Assembly (NCBI GenBank): GCA_947501215.1
Contig: CANMUS010000001.1
Coordinates: 1-64,000, forward strand
Length of the DNA: 64,000 nt
Direction of reading: 5' to 3'
Origin: an uncultured Erythrobacter sp.
GTDB taxonomy: Bacteria > Pseudomonadota > Alphaproteobacteria > Sphingomonadales > Sphingomonadaceae
Below the pieces are notes generated by a model, which was given only the letters and a program-made list of their open reading frames with translations, was not told the DNA's origin and ran no database searches. This document shows positions 8,551 to 17,441 of the stretch, piece after piece. Each line of letters begins with the position of its first letter. Position 1 is the first letter of the stretch. Both the position numbers and the translations under genes were made by a program.

Positions 8551-8979
8551 ATGGCCGACGGGCATTCGCTATACGAGACGATGGGATTGGTGCGGATCGT
8601 TTCCACCGATCCGGAGGGCCGCGCCAGCCTTGAGTACATGGCGAAACCGGAGCAGTGTCATTCGGGCGGCGTGGTGCAGGGCGGCTTCATCAGCGGGTGG
8701 ATCGATGCCGCTATGGCCCATGCGGCGATGGCGAAGAACGGCAGCGGAATCGTGCCGATGACGCTGGAATTCAAGGTCAGCTATTTCGCCCCGACGCGAC
8801 CCGGGCTGGTGGTGGCGGAGGCCTGGGTCGAGCGGCACGGTCGGCAGACCAGTTTCTACGAAGGTCACCTGCTTGACGGCAGAGGCACCGTGCTGGCCAA
8901 AGCGACCAGCACCATCCTGCTCGCCGATATCGAACGCGTGATGGCGGCATCTAAAAGGGCGCGGGAGAGCGACGGATGA
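8551..8979 (+). CDS. PaaI-family hotdog-fold thioesterase
   Basis: A 142-aa protein with the acyl-CoA thioesterase pattern EQCHSGGVVQGGFISGWIDAAMAHAAM: HSGGVVQGG corresponds to the HGG motif loop and the following helix carries the catalytic acidic residue (D). The beta-strands VPMTLEFKVSYFAPTRPGLVVAEAWV follow as in hotdog folds. It probably hydrolyses acyl- or aryl-CoA esters; the substrate is unknown. The start ATG 8551 follows a GGAGAGC/GGGG purine stretch. Its TGA overlaps the start of the epoxide hydrolase gene by 4 bp (ATGA), so the two are translationally coupled. It is divergent from leuA. Confidence 0.85.
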   Translation: MADGHSLYETMGLVRIVSTDPEGRASLEYMAKPEQCHSGGVVQGGFISGWIDAAMAHAAMAKNGSGIVPMTLEFKVSYFAPTRPGLVVAEAWVERHGRQTSFYEGHLLDGRGTVLAKATSTILLADIERVMAASKRARESDG

Positions 8980-10103
8980 ATGTGATCGAACCCTTCGTCC
9001 TCGACATTGCGGAGGATACGCTGGTGGATCTGGCGGAGCGGCTCGACCGGACGCGCTGGCCGGAGGAAGAGACGGTCGAGGACTGGTCGCAAGGGACGAA
9101 GCTGACGGCGCTCAAGGAACTCGTAGCGTACTGGCGGATCGAATACGACTGGCGGCGCTGCGAGGCACGGCTCAATTCCATCGGACAGTTCACGACCGAG
9201 ATCGATGGGCTGTCGATCCACTTCCTCCATCGCCGCAGTCCGCGGGAAGGCGCAATCCCGCTTGTCATCACGCATGGCTGGCCGGGTTCGGTGGTGGAAT
9301 TCCTTGGCGTGATAGACGAGCTGGCGGAGCCTGCGGACCCCGACCAACCGGCCTTCCACGTCGTCGCGCCATCGCTGCCGGGCTACGGCTTCTCCGGCAA
9401 GCCTGCGGGCACGGGTTGGGGCGTGGAGAGAATTGCGCGCGCCTGGGCCGAGCTGATGCAGCGGCTCGGCTATGCCGGATGGGTCGCGCAAGGCGGTGAC
9501 TGGGGCGCGGCTGTAACGACCGCGATCGGCCAGCTTGCACCGGAAGGGTGCAGGGGCATCCACCTCAACATGCCGATCGGGCGGCCCGGCCCGGAGGACA
9601 TGCATAGCACCGACCCGAAGGTGCAGCGCGCGCTGCTCAAGCTGGGGTTCTACCGCGACTGGGACTCCGGCTATTCCAAGCAGCAAAGCACGCGCCCGCA
9701 GACGATCGGATACTCGCTGGTCGATTCCCCGGTCGGACTGGCGGCCTGGGTCCTCGAGAAGGTGTTCTACTGGACCGATAACGACGGCTCGCCCTGGGAT
9801 GCGCTGTCGATGGACCAGGTGTTGGACGACATCATGCTCTACTGGCTACCCGCGACGGGCGCGTCGGCGGCGCGGCTCTATTGGGAGAGCTTCGGATCGT
9901 TCGGGGAAGGGACGGTCGCGATCCCGGCGGGTGCGAGCGCTTTTCCGGAGGAAATCCTGCCGGCCCCGCGCGAATGGGTGGAGCGCAGCCTGACCAACCT
10001 CGTCTATTGGAACGAACTCGAGAAGGGCGGACACTTTGCGGCGTGGGAGCAGCCGGAGTTGTTCGTCGGCGAATTGCGGAGCTGTTTCGGCCAGATGCTC
10101 TAG
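8976..10103 (+). CDS. epoxide hydrolase (EPHX1-like alpha/beta hydrolase)
   Basis: A 375-aa alpha/beta hydrolase of the microsomal-type epoxide hydrolase family, which opens epoxides to diols through a covalent aspartyl ester. The N-terminal EHN domain is present (residues about 1-90, with DxxLxDLxERLDRTRWPE and W-rich segments). The oxyanion motif HGWPGS is at 100-105, nucleophile loop GGDWG at 173-177 (D175), and the catalytic His in KGGHFAAWEQPE near 350. It overlaps the thioesterase gene by 4 bp, so they form a pair likely acting on the same class of lipid or aromatic substrate (inference). Its end overlaps the convergent dehydrogenase gene by 4 bp. Confidence 0.92.
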   Translation: MNVIEPFVLDIAEDTLVDLAERLDRTRWPEEETVEDWSQGTKLTALKELVAYWRIEYDWRRCEARLNSIGQFTTEIDGLSIHFLHRRSPREGAIPLVITHGWPGSVVEFLGVIDELAEPADPDQPAFHVVAPSLPGYGFSGKPAGTGWGVERIARAWAELMQRLGYAGWVAQGGDWGAAVTTAIGQLAPEGCRGIHLNMPIGRPGPEDMHSTDPKVQRALLKLGFYRDWDSGYSKQQSTRPQTIGYSLVDSPVGLAAWVLEKVFYWTDNDGSPWDALSMDQVLDDIMLYWLPATGASAARLYWESFGSFGEGTVAIPAGASAFPEEILPAPREWVERSLTNLVYWNELEKGGHFAAWEQPELFVGELRSCFGQML

Positions 10104-11248
10104 CGCCAGCGCAACCGGTTCGGGGTCAATTGGTCCACTGATGTTACGCCCATCAGCCGCATGCCGCGCTCGATCTCTTCTTTGAGGATCAGCAGCGCGC
10201 GCTCGACGCCCTCCTGTCCGGCAGCTGCCAGAGCATAGAGATAGAGCCGTCCACCGCTCGCGGCCGTGGCTCCAGCCGCGACGCTTTTCAGCGCATGCGT
10301 TCCGCGCCGGACGCCGCCGTCGAGGATGATCTCGATCTCGCCGCCGACCGCATCGACGATCTCGCGTAGCTGGTCGAACGGGGCGCGGCTGCCGTCTAGC
10401 TGGCGCCCCCCGTGGTTCGATATCCAGATCGCATCAGCGCCGATCTCCACCGCGCGGCGGGCATCGGCTGCGCTCATCACGCCTTTCAGCGCGAAGGTCC
10501 CGCCCCAGTCCTGCCGGATGCGCGCGGCGGTGTCCCAATCCATGCCGGTGTCGAGCATGGTGTTGAAATAGTCCTGGATGCTGACCGCCTTGCCGCTGCC
10601 CTCCTGCACGTGCCCGTCGAGATTGGGCAGGCGGAACTTCGGCCCCAAGACATAGTCCAGCGTCCAGCGCGGGCGCGTGGCATAGCTCCAGACTGCGGAT
10701 GGGGTGTAGCGGGGCGGTGTGGTGAAGCCCGAGCGCAGGCAACGCTCGCGTTTGCCGGAGACGATCGTGTCCACTGTCAGAGCCAGCGCATCGAAGCCTG
10801 CCTGCTGGCAGCGCTCGATCATGCTGGCGTTGAGTCCCTTGTCCTTGTGGACGTAGAGCTGGAACAGCTTCGGGCCCCCGGTAAGCCCGGCGATCTCCTC
10901 GATCGAATGGGTCGCCAGGCTGGATATGCCGAACCACACGCCGAACTTGTCCGCCGCCTTTGCCACCGCCCGCTCGCCATCGCGGTGGAAGGCGCGCTGC
11001 AGCGCTGTCGGGCTGAGCATAAGCGGCAGGGCGCTTTTGCGGCCCATGATGGTGCAACTGGTGTCGATCGCGCCCACGCCCGCCAACACGTCGGGCACCA
11101 AATCGACATCGTCGAAGGCGCTGGTGTTGCGCGCCTTGGTCAACTCGTCGTCTGCAGCCCCGTCGATGTAATCGAAAACCGGCCAGGGCAGCCGCGCCTT
11201 GGCCAGTTTCCGGAAATCGTCGATATTGTGGCAGTCGGACAAGCGCAT
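10100..11248 (-). CDS. FMN-dependent alpha-hydroxy-acid dehydrogenase (L-lactate dehydrogenase-like)
   Basis: A 382-aa TIM-barrel flavoenzyme that oxidises L-2-hydroxy acids such as L-lactate to 2-oxo acids, passing electrons to quinone or oxygen. Landmarks: WPVFDYIDGAADDE near the N-terminus (active-site Tyr), LMLSPTALQRAFHRDGE, KLFQLYVHKD, LTVDTIVSGKRERCLRSGF, the catalytic WISNHGGRQLDG His/Arg motif and IILDGGVRRGTHALKSVA for FMN phosphate. The start ATG 11248 (MRLSDCHNIDDF) follows a GAGG site about 8 nt away; a TTG at 11272 is less likely. The exact substrate (lactate, mandelate, glycolate) is not determined. Confidence 0.88.
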   Translation of the reverse strand: MRLSDCHNIDDFRKLAKARLPWPVFDYIDGAADDELTKARNTSAFDDVDLVPDVLAGVGAIDTSCTIMGRKSALPLMLSPTALQRAFHRDGERAVAKAADKFGVWFGISSLATHSIEEIAGLTGGPKLFQLYVHKDKGLNASMIERCQQAGFDALALTVDTIVSGKRERCLRSGFTTPPRYTPSAVWSYATRPRWTLDYVLGPKFRLPNLDGHVQEGSGKAVSIQDYFNTMLDTGMDWDTAARIRQDWGGTFALKGVMSAADARRAVEIGADAIWISNHGGRQLDGSRAPFDQLREIVDAVGGEIEIILDGGVRRGTHALKSVAAGATAASGGRLYLYALAAAGQEGVERALLILKEEIERGMRLMGVTSVDQLTPNRLRWR

Positions 11249-11290
11249 GCCGTGCCTCGTGGCGGCTCGCAATGCGCTTGTCGAGAGGGC

Positions 11291-11935
11291 TTACTGCAGT
11301 TCGAAGGCCGCGCTGATGTCGAGATCGACCTCGCTTCCGACCATCGGCGCACCGTAGCTTACACCCCACTGCGTGCGGTCGATCGTCGCCCGGCCGTGGA
11401 AACCGACCGTTTGTGCCTCACTCATCGGGTTCTGGCCTGCGCCGGTGAACTGCACCGCCATGGTGACGGGGCCGGTATTGCCGTTCATCGTAAGCTGGCC
11501 GGTGACCACGGCAGTGGTGTCGCTGGTCTGTCGCACGGAAGTCGAAACGAAGCGCGCCGGTTCTGGCTCGGGTCCGAAGAAGTCGGGCTCTGCACCGTCC
11601 TCACCGGGGCGCAGGAGATGATCGCGCAGCCCCTCGCTGGGCACGGCGACGCTGGTGATCGGAATGGTGATGTCGAACTCGGTCGCAGCGATATCGGCCG
11701 GATCGAGCGTCATCGTGCCTTCGATATCGCCGAACAGGCCGAAATAGTCATTAAAACCAAAATGGCTGACGCTCCACTGGACCAGCGTATGCGACGGATC
11801 GAGAGCGTAGCTGCCCGCGGCAACACGGCTGATGTCCATTGCGCCCGGAATCTGCGGCTGCTCCTGCGCCGAGATGGAAGTCATGGCCAGCGTTCCGCTG
11901 GCGGCGAGCGCGAGAGCGAGGATCGGCTTATTCAT
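11291..11935 (-). CDS. YceI-family periplasmic protein
   Basis: A 214-aa secreted protein with a Sec signal peptide (MNKPILALALAASGTLAMTSISA, cleavage near residues 23-24). The mature part has the YceI lipocalin-like beta-barrel pattern: YALDPSHTLVQWSVSHFGFNDYFGLFGDIEGTMTLD, then FDITIPITSV, RFVSTSVRQTSD, GQLTMNGNTGPVTMAVQFTG and a C-terminal FHGRATIDRTQWGVSY. Homologues bind isoprenoid chains such as polyprenyl or ubiquinone precursors in the periplasm. It lies alone, 18 bp past the neighbouring dehydrogenase start, on the same strand but with its own spaced upstream region and an AGGAGA site. Confidence 0.92.
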   Translation of the reverse strand: MNKPILALALAASGTLAMTSISAQEQPQIPGAMDISRVAAGSYALDPSHTLVQWSVSHFGFNDYFGLFGDIEGTMTLDPADIAATEFDITIPITSVAVPSEGLRDHLLRPGEDGAEPDFFGPEPEPARFVSTSVRQTSDTTAVVTGQLTMNGNTGPVTMAVQFTGAGQNPMSEAQTVGFHGRATIDRTQWGVSYGAPMVGSEVDLDISAAFELQ

Positions 11936-12018
11936 GGTCGGTCTCCTGAGGGTTCGTACACAAAAACCGCCGGACGCTGCGCCGTTCCGTCAATCGCCGA
12001 CACAAAAAGGCGATCACA

Positions 12019-12609
12019 CTATCCGAGCGCTTCGCGTTCCCGAGGAATGAGCCGGCGAGGTATCGCAATCGGTTCGAGCGTTTTCGGATCGAAAAGCGGG
12101 TTGCGTCGCCGGTCGCCGGAAAAAATGTCTCTGACCAGTCGCTTGAAGAAACTACGCAGCAGGGCTGCCATCGACATCGGTTTCAGATCGGCGGTTTCGC
12201 CCGGTGCGTCGGCAAGATGCAGGTGCCCTCGCGGCTCACCGAGCGCTGCGCGCCCAACCTCGTCGCAATTGGCGAGAAGGATCGTGGTGTAGGGGAGCTT
12301 GCCGTTGGCATAGGTGTTGAACATCGGCGTGTCGCAGCAACTGGCGTACCAACGCAAAGTCGGTTTGACCGTCATGTGGACCCCTGCCAGCTTGTCTTTG
12401 CCCGATGCGAAGCGCAATCGCGCGCAGCGTGTCTGGTAGAGCGCCGTGCCACCCGCTCGCTCCAGAATGCGCTCCTCCGCGCCGAGCAGCTTCGGGACCG
12501 CTTGGCAGTCGGTGCAATGACAATAGACGTAATCGCCCTGTTTCGGGCCGACGTCGGCGATAGACCCGGTCACGGTGCCGCAGGCGCAAGAAAAGGACAT
12601 GTCGGTCAT
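12019..12609 (-). CDS. GFA-like zinc-binding protein (DUF6151 type)
   Basis: A 196-aa protein with cysteine motifs typical of glutathione-dependent formaldehyde-activating-enzyme-like proteins: SCACGTVTG near the start, YCHCTDCQAVPKLL, and WYASCCDTPMFNTY; these Cys residues should bind zinc. The C-terminal about 50 residues are basic (RSFFKRLVRDIFSGDRRRNPLFD). Its activity is unknown and the link to formaldehyde is only by family name. The start ATG 12609 is preferred because the earlier start at 12690 would run into ilvC; a second ATG is 3 codons later. It is 46 bp downstream of ilvC on the same strand. Confidence 0.7.
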   Translation of the reverse strand: MTDMSFSCACGTVTGSIADVGPKQGDYVYCHCTDCQAVPKLLGAEERILERAGGTALYQTRCARLRFASGKDKLAGVHMTVKPTLRWYASCCDTPMFNTYANGKLPYTTILLANCDEVGRAALGEPRGHLHLADAPGETADLKPMSMAALLRSFFKRLVRDIFSGDRRRNPLFDPKTLEPIAIPRRLIPREREALG

Positions 12610-12655
12610 CCCGCCAAGCTTCCCGCGCGCTCTGCGAAAGTCACCGGGTTTTCGA

Positions 12656-13816
<1,161 letters not shown>

Positions 13817-14332
13817 TCAGTGTCTCTCCGCTCCGCGCATCATACCGACGATTCCCGAGCGACCGACCTCGACCAGGCCGAGTTCGCGCATCAGCGCGAT
13901 GAAGCTGTCGATCTTGTCCGGCGCGCCGGTCAGCTCGAAAACGAAACTGCTGGTAGTGGTATCGACGACATTGGCGCGAAACAGTTCGGCGATGCGCAGT
14001 GCCTCGACCCGGTTATCGCCCTTGCCGGCAACCTTGACCAGCGCCAGTTCGCGTTCGACATGCGCGCCGCTTTCGGTGAGGTCGATGACCTTGTGCACGG
14101 GCACCAGCCGCTCCAGCTGCGCGCGGATCTGGTCGATCACAGGCTCCGGGCCGCGCGTCACGATGGTGATGCGGCTGATCGCGTGGTCTTCCGAGATATC
14201 GGCCACGGTCAGGCTGTCGATATTGTAGCCGCGCGCCGTGAACATGCCGGTGATCTTGGCGAGGATGCCGGGCTCGTTGTCGACGATCACGTTGAGGACG
14301 TGCCGCTCGGACGCTTGCTCTGCGATTTTCAC
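13817..14332 (-). CDS. ilvN: acetolactate synthase small (regulatory) subunit
   Basis: A 171-aa regulatory subunit that binds IlvB and confers valine feedback inhibition. The N-terminal ACT domain reads VLNVIVDNEPGILAKITGMFTARGYNIDSLTVA, and the C-terminal ALS_ss_C domain runs from about 80 (VERELALVKVAGKG, FRANVVDTTTSSFVFELTG). The start used is GTG 14332 (MKIAEQASERH): it overlaps the preceding gene's TGA as GTGA and has AAGGA 8 nt upstream. A TTG at 14350 would add six residues. Some genomes name this gene ilvH. It is translationally coupled to the 99-aa unknown gene. Confidence 0.95.
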   Translation of the reverse strand: MKIAEQASERHVLNVIVDNEPGILAKITGMFTARGYNIDSLTVADISEDHAISRITIVTRGPEPVIDQIRAQLERLVPVHKVIDLTESGAHVERELALVKVAGKGDNRVEALRIAELFRANVVDTTTSSFVFELTGAPDKIDSFIALMRELGLVEVGRSGIVGMMRGAERH

Positions 14333-14628
14333 GTCGAACGTCCTTCCCAAACGGGTTCGAACATCCGCCCGGCGCCATCGTATTCACGGAGGAAATCTCG
14401 ACCACGCCGAATGGCTTCGAAATTATCGGTCTGGCGGCTGAGGTCCAAGGTCTCCAGCAAGAGCACCCAATTGCCGTCGTCCTGCTTCTGGGCGACATCC
14501 ATACCGAGAAAACGCTGCCCGCTATCCTCGATCCAGTCGAGCATTTGCTCGGCGTGCTGACGATCGAACCAGACGCGGCGTTCGGCCTGCTGTGCGAACT
14601 CCGACGGTATTTTTACGTGCATACCCAT
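14329..14628 (-). CDS. hypothetical 99-aa protein between ilvB and ilvN
   Basis: A small soluble protein starting [20 protein letters not shown]. It has no signal peptide or membrane segment; charged and aromatic residues are frequent (RVWFDRQHAEQMLDWIEDSG, GNWVLLLETLDLSRQ, RGRDFLREYDGAG). I do not recognise the family. It is tightly built into the operon: its ATG overlaps the ilvB stop (TGATG) and its TGA overlaps the ilvN GTG (GTGA). Translational coupling on both sides implies equal production with the two synthase subunits, so a role in assembly or regulation of acetolactate synthase is possible but is only inference. Confidence 0.85.
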   Translation of the reverse strand: MGMHVKIPSEFAQQAERRVWFDRQHAEQMLDWIEDSGQRFLGMDVAQKQDDGNWVLLLETLDLSRQTDNFEAIRRGRDFLREYDGAGRMFEPVWEGRST

Positions 14629-16379
14629 CACACCAAAGCCTTCGCTTCGTCGTCCATCGTGCCGCCGACCTGGTCGCCATAGAGCAGCATGTCGGTATGC
14701 GCCGCGCCGCTGGGGATCATCGGAAAGCAGTTTGCTTCCTTGGCCACCATGCAATCGATGATCACCGGCCCGTCATGCGCGAGCATGGCTTCGATCCCGA
14801 CGTCGAGCTGGCTTTCGTCCTCGATGCGAATGCCTTTCCAGCCATAGGCTTCGGCCAGCTTCACGAAGTCCGGCAGGCTGTCGGAATAGCTGTTCGAATA
14901 GCGGCTTTCGTAGGTCAGTTCCTGCCACTGGCGGACCATGCCCATGTATTCGTTGTTGAGGATGAACACCTTGACCGGCAGGCGGTACTGGCTGGCCGTG
15001 CCGAGTTCCTGGATGTTCATCTGGATGCTGGCTTCGCCCGCGATATCGATCACCAGCCTGTCCGGATTGCCGAGCTGCGCGCCGATCGCTGCGGGCAAGC
15101 CATAGCCCATCGTGCCGAGACCGCCGCTGGTCAGCCACTTGTTCGGACCCATGAAGCCGAAATATTGCGCCGCCCACATCTGGTGCTGGCCGACTTCGGT
15201 GGTGATGATCGGGTCGCGGTCCTTGGTCAGGGCGAAGAGGCGCTCCACGCTCTTCTGCGGCATGATGAGGTCGCCGCCCTTGTCGGGATAAGCGAGACAG
15301 TCGCGCGCCTTCCAACCGAGAATGCGCGCCCTCCACTCGCTTAGGTCGCGTGTCGTGCGGCTCTTGAGACCTTCAAGCAGCTGCTCGAGCACATGGCCGC
15401 AGTCGCCGACGATGCCTAGGTCGACGGGCACGATCTTGTTGATCTGCGCGCGGTCGATGTCGATGTGGATTTTCTTCGCCTGCGGTGCGAAGGCGTCTAG
15501 CCGGCCGGTCACGCGATCGTCGAAGCGCGCGCCGACTGCGATGATCAGGTCCGCCTTGTTCATCGCCATATTGGCTTCGTAGGTGCCGTGCATTCCAAGC
15601 ATGCCGAGCCAGTCGGGATGGTCGGCGGGAAAGGCACCGAGACCCATCAAAGTGCTGGTCACGGGGGCATTCGTCGCTGACTGCAGCTGGCGAAGCGTTT
15701 CGGACGCCTGCGGCCCAGCATTGATCACGCCGCCGCCGGTATAGAACACCGGGCGCTCTGCCTTGGCGATCATCTCGACCGCCTCGGCGATCTCATCCGC
15801 CGCGCCGACCATGCGGGGCTGGTAGCGGTGCGAGGGCAGGGGGGTCTCGTCCTGAGCGCTTGCATCGGCCAGTGCGATCTGCACGTCTTTCGGAATATCG
15901 ACGACGACGGGGCCGGGGCGACCCGTAGTGGCGATGCGGAACGCCTCGTTGATCGTGGCGCGTAGCCGCTCCGGGTCTTTCACGAGATAGTTGTGCTTGG
16001 TGCAGTGGCGGGTGAGGCCGACGGTGTCGGCTTCCTGAAAGGCATCGGTGCCGATCAGCGCAGTGGGCACCTGGCCGGTGATCACCACCATCGGGATCGA
16101 GTCCATATAGGCATCCGCAATGCCGGTCACCGCATTGGTCGCGCCCGGTCCGCTGGTGACGAGGACCACGCCGGGCTTGCCGGTGGAGCGGGCATAGCCT
16201 TCCGCCGCATGCGCCGCGCCGGCTTCGTGCCGCACGAGGATGTGGCGAATATCCTCGTCCGCGAAGAGCTCGTCGTAGATCGGCAGCACCGCACCGCCCG
16301 GATAGCCGAACACGAACTCGACACCCTGCCGCTTGAGGCAATCGATCAATATGGCAGCACCGCTGCGCTCGTCCGTCAC
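14628..16379 (-). CDS. ilvB: acetolactate synthase large (catalytic) subunit
   Basis: A TPP-, FAD- and Mg-dependent enzyme condensing pyruvate to 2-acetolactate (valine/leucine) or with 2-oxobutyrate (isoleucine). At 583 aa it has the normal three-domain layout: N-terminal PYR domain with [17 protein letters not shown] and [16 protein letters not shown] (the conserved Glu that activates TPP), a central FAD-type domain, and a C-terminal PP domain with [16 protein letters not shown] and [16 protein letters not shown]. In the TPP-metal motif the usual GDG/GDA-S is GEAS here, a conservative Asp-to-Glu change. The start is GTG 16379 with GGAGG about 8 nt upstream. It is the first gene of ilvB-unknown-ilvN-ilvC. 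Confidence 0.96.
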   Translation of the reverse strand: MTDERSGAAILIDCLKRQGVEFVFGYPGGAVLPIYDELFADEDIRHILVRHEAGAAHAAEGYARSTGKPGVVLVTSGPGATNAVTGIADAYMDSIPMVVITGQVPTALIGTDAFQEADTVGLTRHCTKHNYLVKDPERLRATINEAFRIATTGRPGPVVVDIPKDVQIALADASAQDETPLPSHRYQPRMVGAADEIAEAVEMIAKAERPVFYTGGGVINAGPQASETLRQLQSATNAPVTSTLMGLGAFPADHPDWLGMLGMHGTYEANMAMNKADLIIAVGARFDDRVTGRLDAFAPQAKKIHIDIDRAQINKIVPVDLGIVGDCGHVLEQLLEGLKSRTTRDLSEWRARILGWKARDCLAYPDKGGDLIMPQKSVERLFALTKDRDPIITTEVGQHQMWAAQYFGFMGPNKWLTSGGLGTMGYGLPAAIGAQLGNPDRLVIDIAGEASIQMNIQELGTASQYRLPVKVFILNNEYMGMVRQWQELTYESRYSNSYSDSLPDFVKLAEAYGWKGIRIEDESQLDVGIEAMLAHDGPVIIDCMVAKEANCFPMIPSGAAHTDMLLYGDQVGGTMDDEAKALV

Positions 16380-16419
16380 GTCATCCTCCGGGCCGTATGG
16401 CTAGGTCCTAGGCACAAAT

Positions 16420-16452
16420 CGGCCCGGTGCTGGGGTCTGAAGCACCGGGCCG
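16420..16452 (-). terminator. strong hairpin in the ilvB leader (terminator or attenuator)
   Basis: A perfect 12-bp inverted repeat, CGGCCCGGTGCT (16420-16431) and AGCACCGGGCCG (16441-16452), with a 9-nt loop. On the minus strand it is followed by ATTTGTG, a weak U-tract. It could terminate miaA transcription or act within the ilvB 5' leader. I found no leader peptide rich in Val, Leu or Ile codons upstream of it, so ribosome-mediated attenuation is not supported here. Confidence 0.5.
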
Positions 16453-16461
16453 ACTGCGATC

Positions 16462-16491
16462 CTGATACGCCCTTTGGCATTACGCGGTCAA
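16462..16491 (-). promoter_or_regulatory. putative sigma-70 promoter for the ilvB operon
   Basis: On the minus strand TTGACC (16486-16491) and TATCAG (16462-16467) are 18 nt apart, immediately past the miaA stop. Transcription would begin just before the 12-bp hairpin, placing that hairpin at the very 5' end of the ilvB mRNA. Confidence 0.4.
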
Positions 16492-16496
16492 CCGCC

Positions 16497-17441
16497 TTAT
16501 TGAAATAAAGAAACAAAAAAATCGTACTCCGCGATAGTTTTGTTATCCGCTCGCGGCCAGTCTGGCGGTGGCTGGTTGCGGAACCATGTGTATTGGCGCT
16601 TGGCATACTGGCGTGTGGCGGTCTGCCCAGCGGCGATAGCTTGGTCGCGCGATAGTTCGCCTTCGAGCATGGCCGCGATCTCCGGAACACCGATGGCGCG
16701 CATAACCGGGAGCGCCGGATCGAGCTTGCGGGCGAGAAGCGCTTCCACCTCTGCTAGCGCGCCGCCATCAAGCATGCGTTCGAACCGCAAATCGCAGCGG
16801 GAGTAGAGCCAATCGCGATCGGGAAGCAGCACCACCGGATGCAGCGCGATTTCGGTGCCGATCCCGCCGGTCGGGCGATCCTGCCAATAGACCATGGGAA
16901 GCCCGGTCGAGCGGACGACCTCCAGCGCACGCGCCATGCGTTGCACGTCTCGCGGGCCAAGCCGACCGGCCGCTTCGAAGTCTTCCTCTGCCAAGGCTTG
17001 TCGCAATTCTTCCACCGATAGTGCTCTCACAGACTCGCGAATGCCGGGGTCGATGGCGGGGATGGGGGAGATGCCCTCAAGCAGCGTGCGCATGTAGAGA
17101 CCCGTCCCGCCGCACAGGATCGGGACGCCGCCAGCGGCATGGACCTGCTCGATCTCGCTTTTCGCCGCGGCGGCCCAGTCTACGGCCGAGCACGCCTGCG
17201 CGCCATCCCAAGTGCCGAACAGACGGTGCGCGATGCCGCCCGTCTCCTCCGCGCTCGGGCGGGCCGAAAGGATATGCAGGTCGCGATAGACTTGCTGGCT
17301 ATCCGCATTGATCACCGCGCTGCGCCGACCGCTCGCCTCCAGCCGCAGCGCCAGCCGCACGGCGAGATCGCTCTTGCCGCTCGCAGTCGGCCCTGCAATG
17401 AGCGCGACCGACGGTTTTTCAGGAGATTGCGCAGTGCTCAT
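16497..17441 (-). CDS. miaA: tRNA dimethylallyltransferase
   Basis: Transfers dimethylallyl to N6 of A37 in tRNAs reading UNN codons. The 314-aa length is typical. The P-loop GPTASGKS is at 17-24, followed by INADSQQVYRDL (substrate and tRNA recognition), PILCGGTGLYMRTLLEG, and the C-terminal tRNA-binding part GQTATRQYAKRQYTWFRNQ. The start ATG 17441 (MSTAQSPEKP) gives the normal distance to the P-loop. The 5' end overlaps the 5' end of the divergent serB gene by 8 bp, so each promoter must lie within the other's coding region. Confidence 0.95.
   Translation of the reverse strand: MSTAQSPEKPSVALIAGPTASGKSDLAVRLALRLEASGRRSAVINADSQQVYRDLHILSARPSAEETGGIAHRLFGTWDGAQACSAVDWAAAAKSEIEQVHAAGGVPILCGGTGLYMRTLLEGISPIPAIDPGIRESVRALSVEELRQALAEEDFEAAGRLGPRDVQRMARALEVVRSTGLPMVYWQDRPTGGIGTEIALHPVVLLPDRDWLYSRCDLRFERMLDGGALAEVEALLARKLDPALPVMRAIGVPEIAAMLEGELSRDQAIAAGQTATRQYAKRQYTWFRNQPPPDWPRADNKTIAEYDFFVSLFQ

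Noticed and set aside
11936..12018. EcfG promoter for yceI (GGAAC followed by CGGTT)
   Set aside because: The second element is GGTT at 15 nt, outside the usual spacing and sequence; the match is too weak to claim.
10412..12292. A 626-aa open frame on the plus strand
   Set aside because: It is antisense to the alpha-hydroxyacid dehydrogenase and YceI genes, which have clear family motifs; high GC makes long open antisense frames. Its translation has no recognisable domain.
16376..16478. A 34-codon frame (MPKGVSG...) in the ilvB leader as an attenuator peptide
   Set aside because: It has no concentration of Ile, Val or Leu codons and overlaps the ilvB start, unlike the leuA leader.
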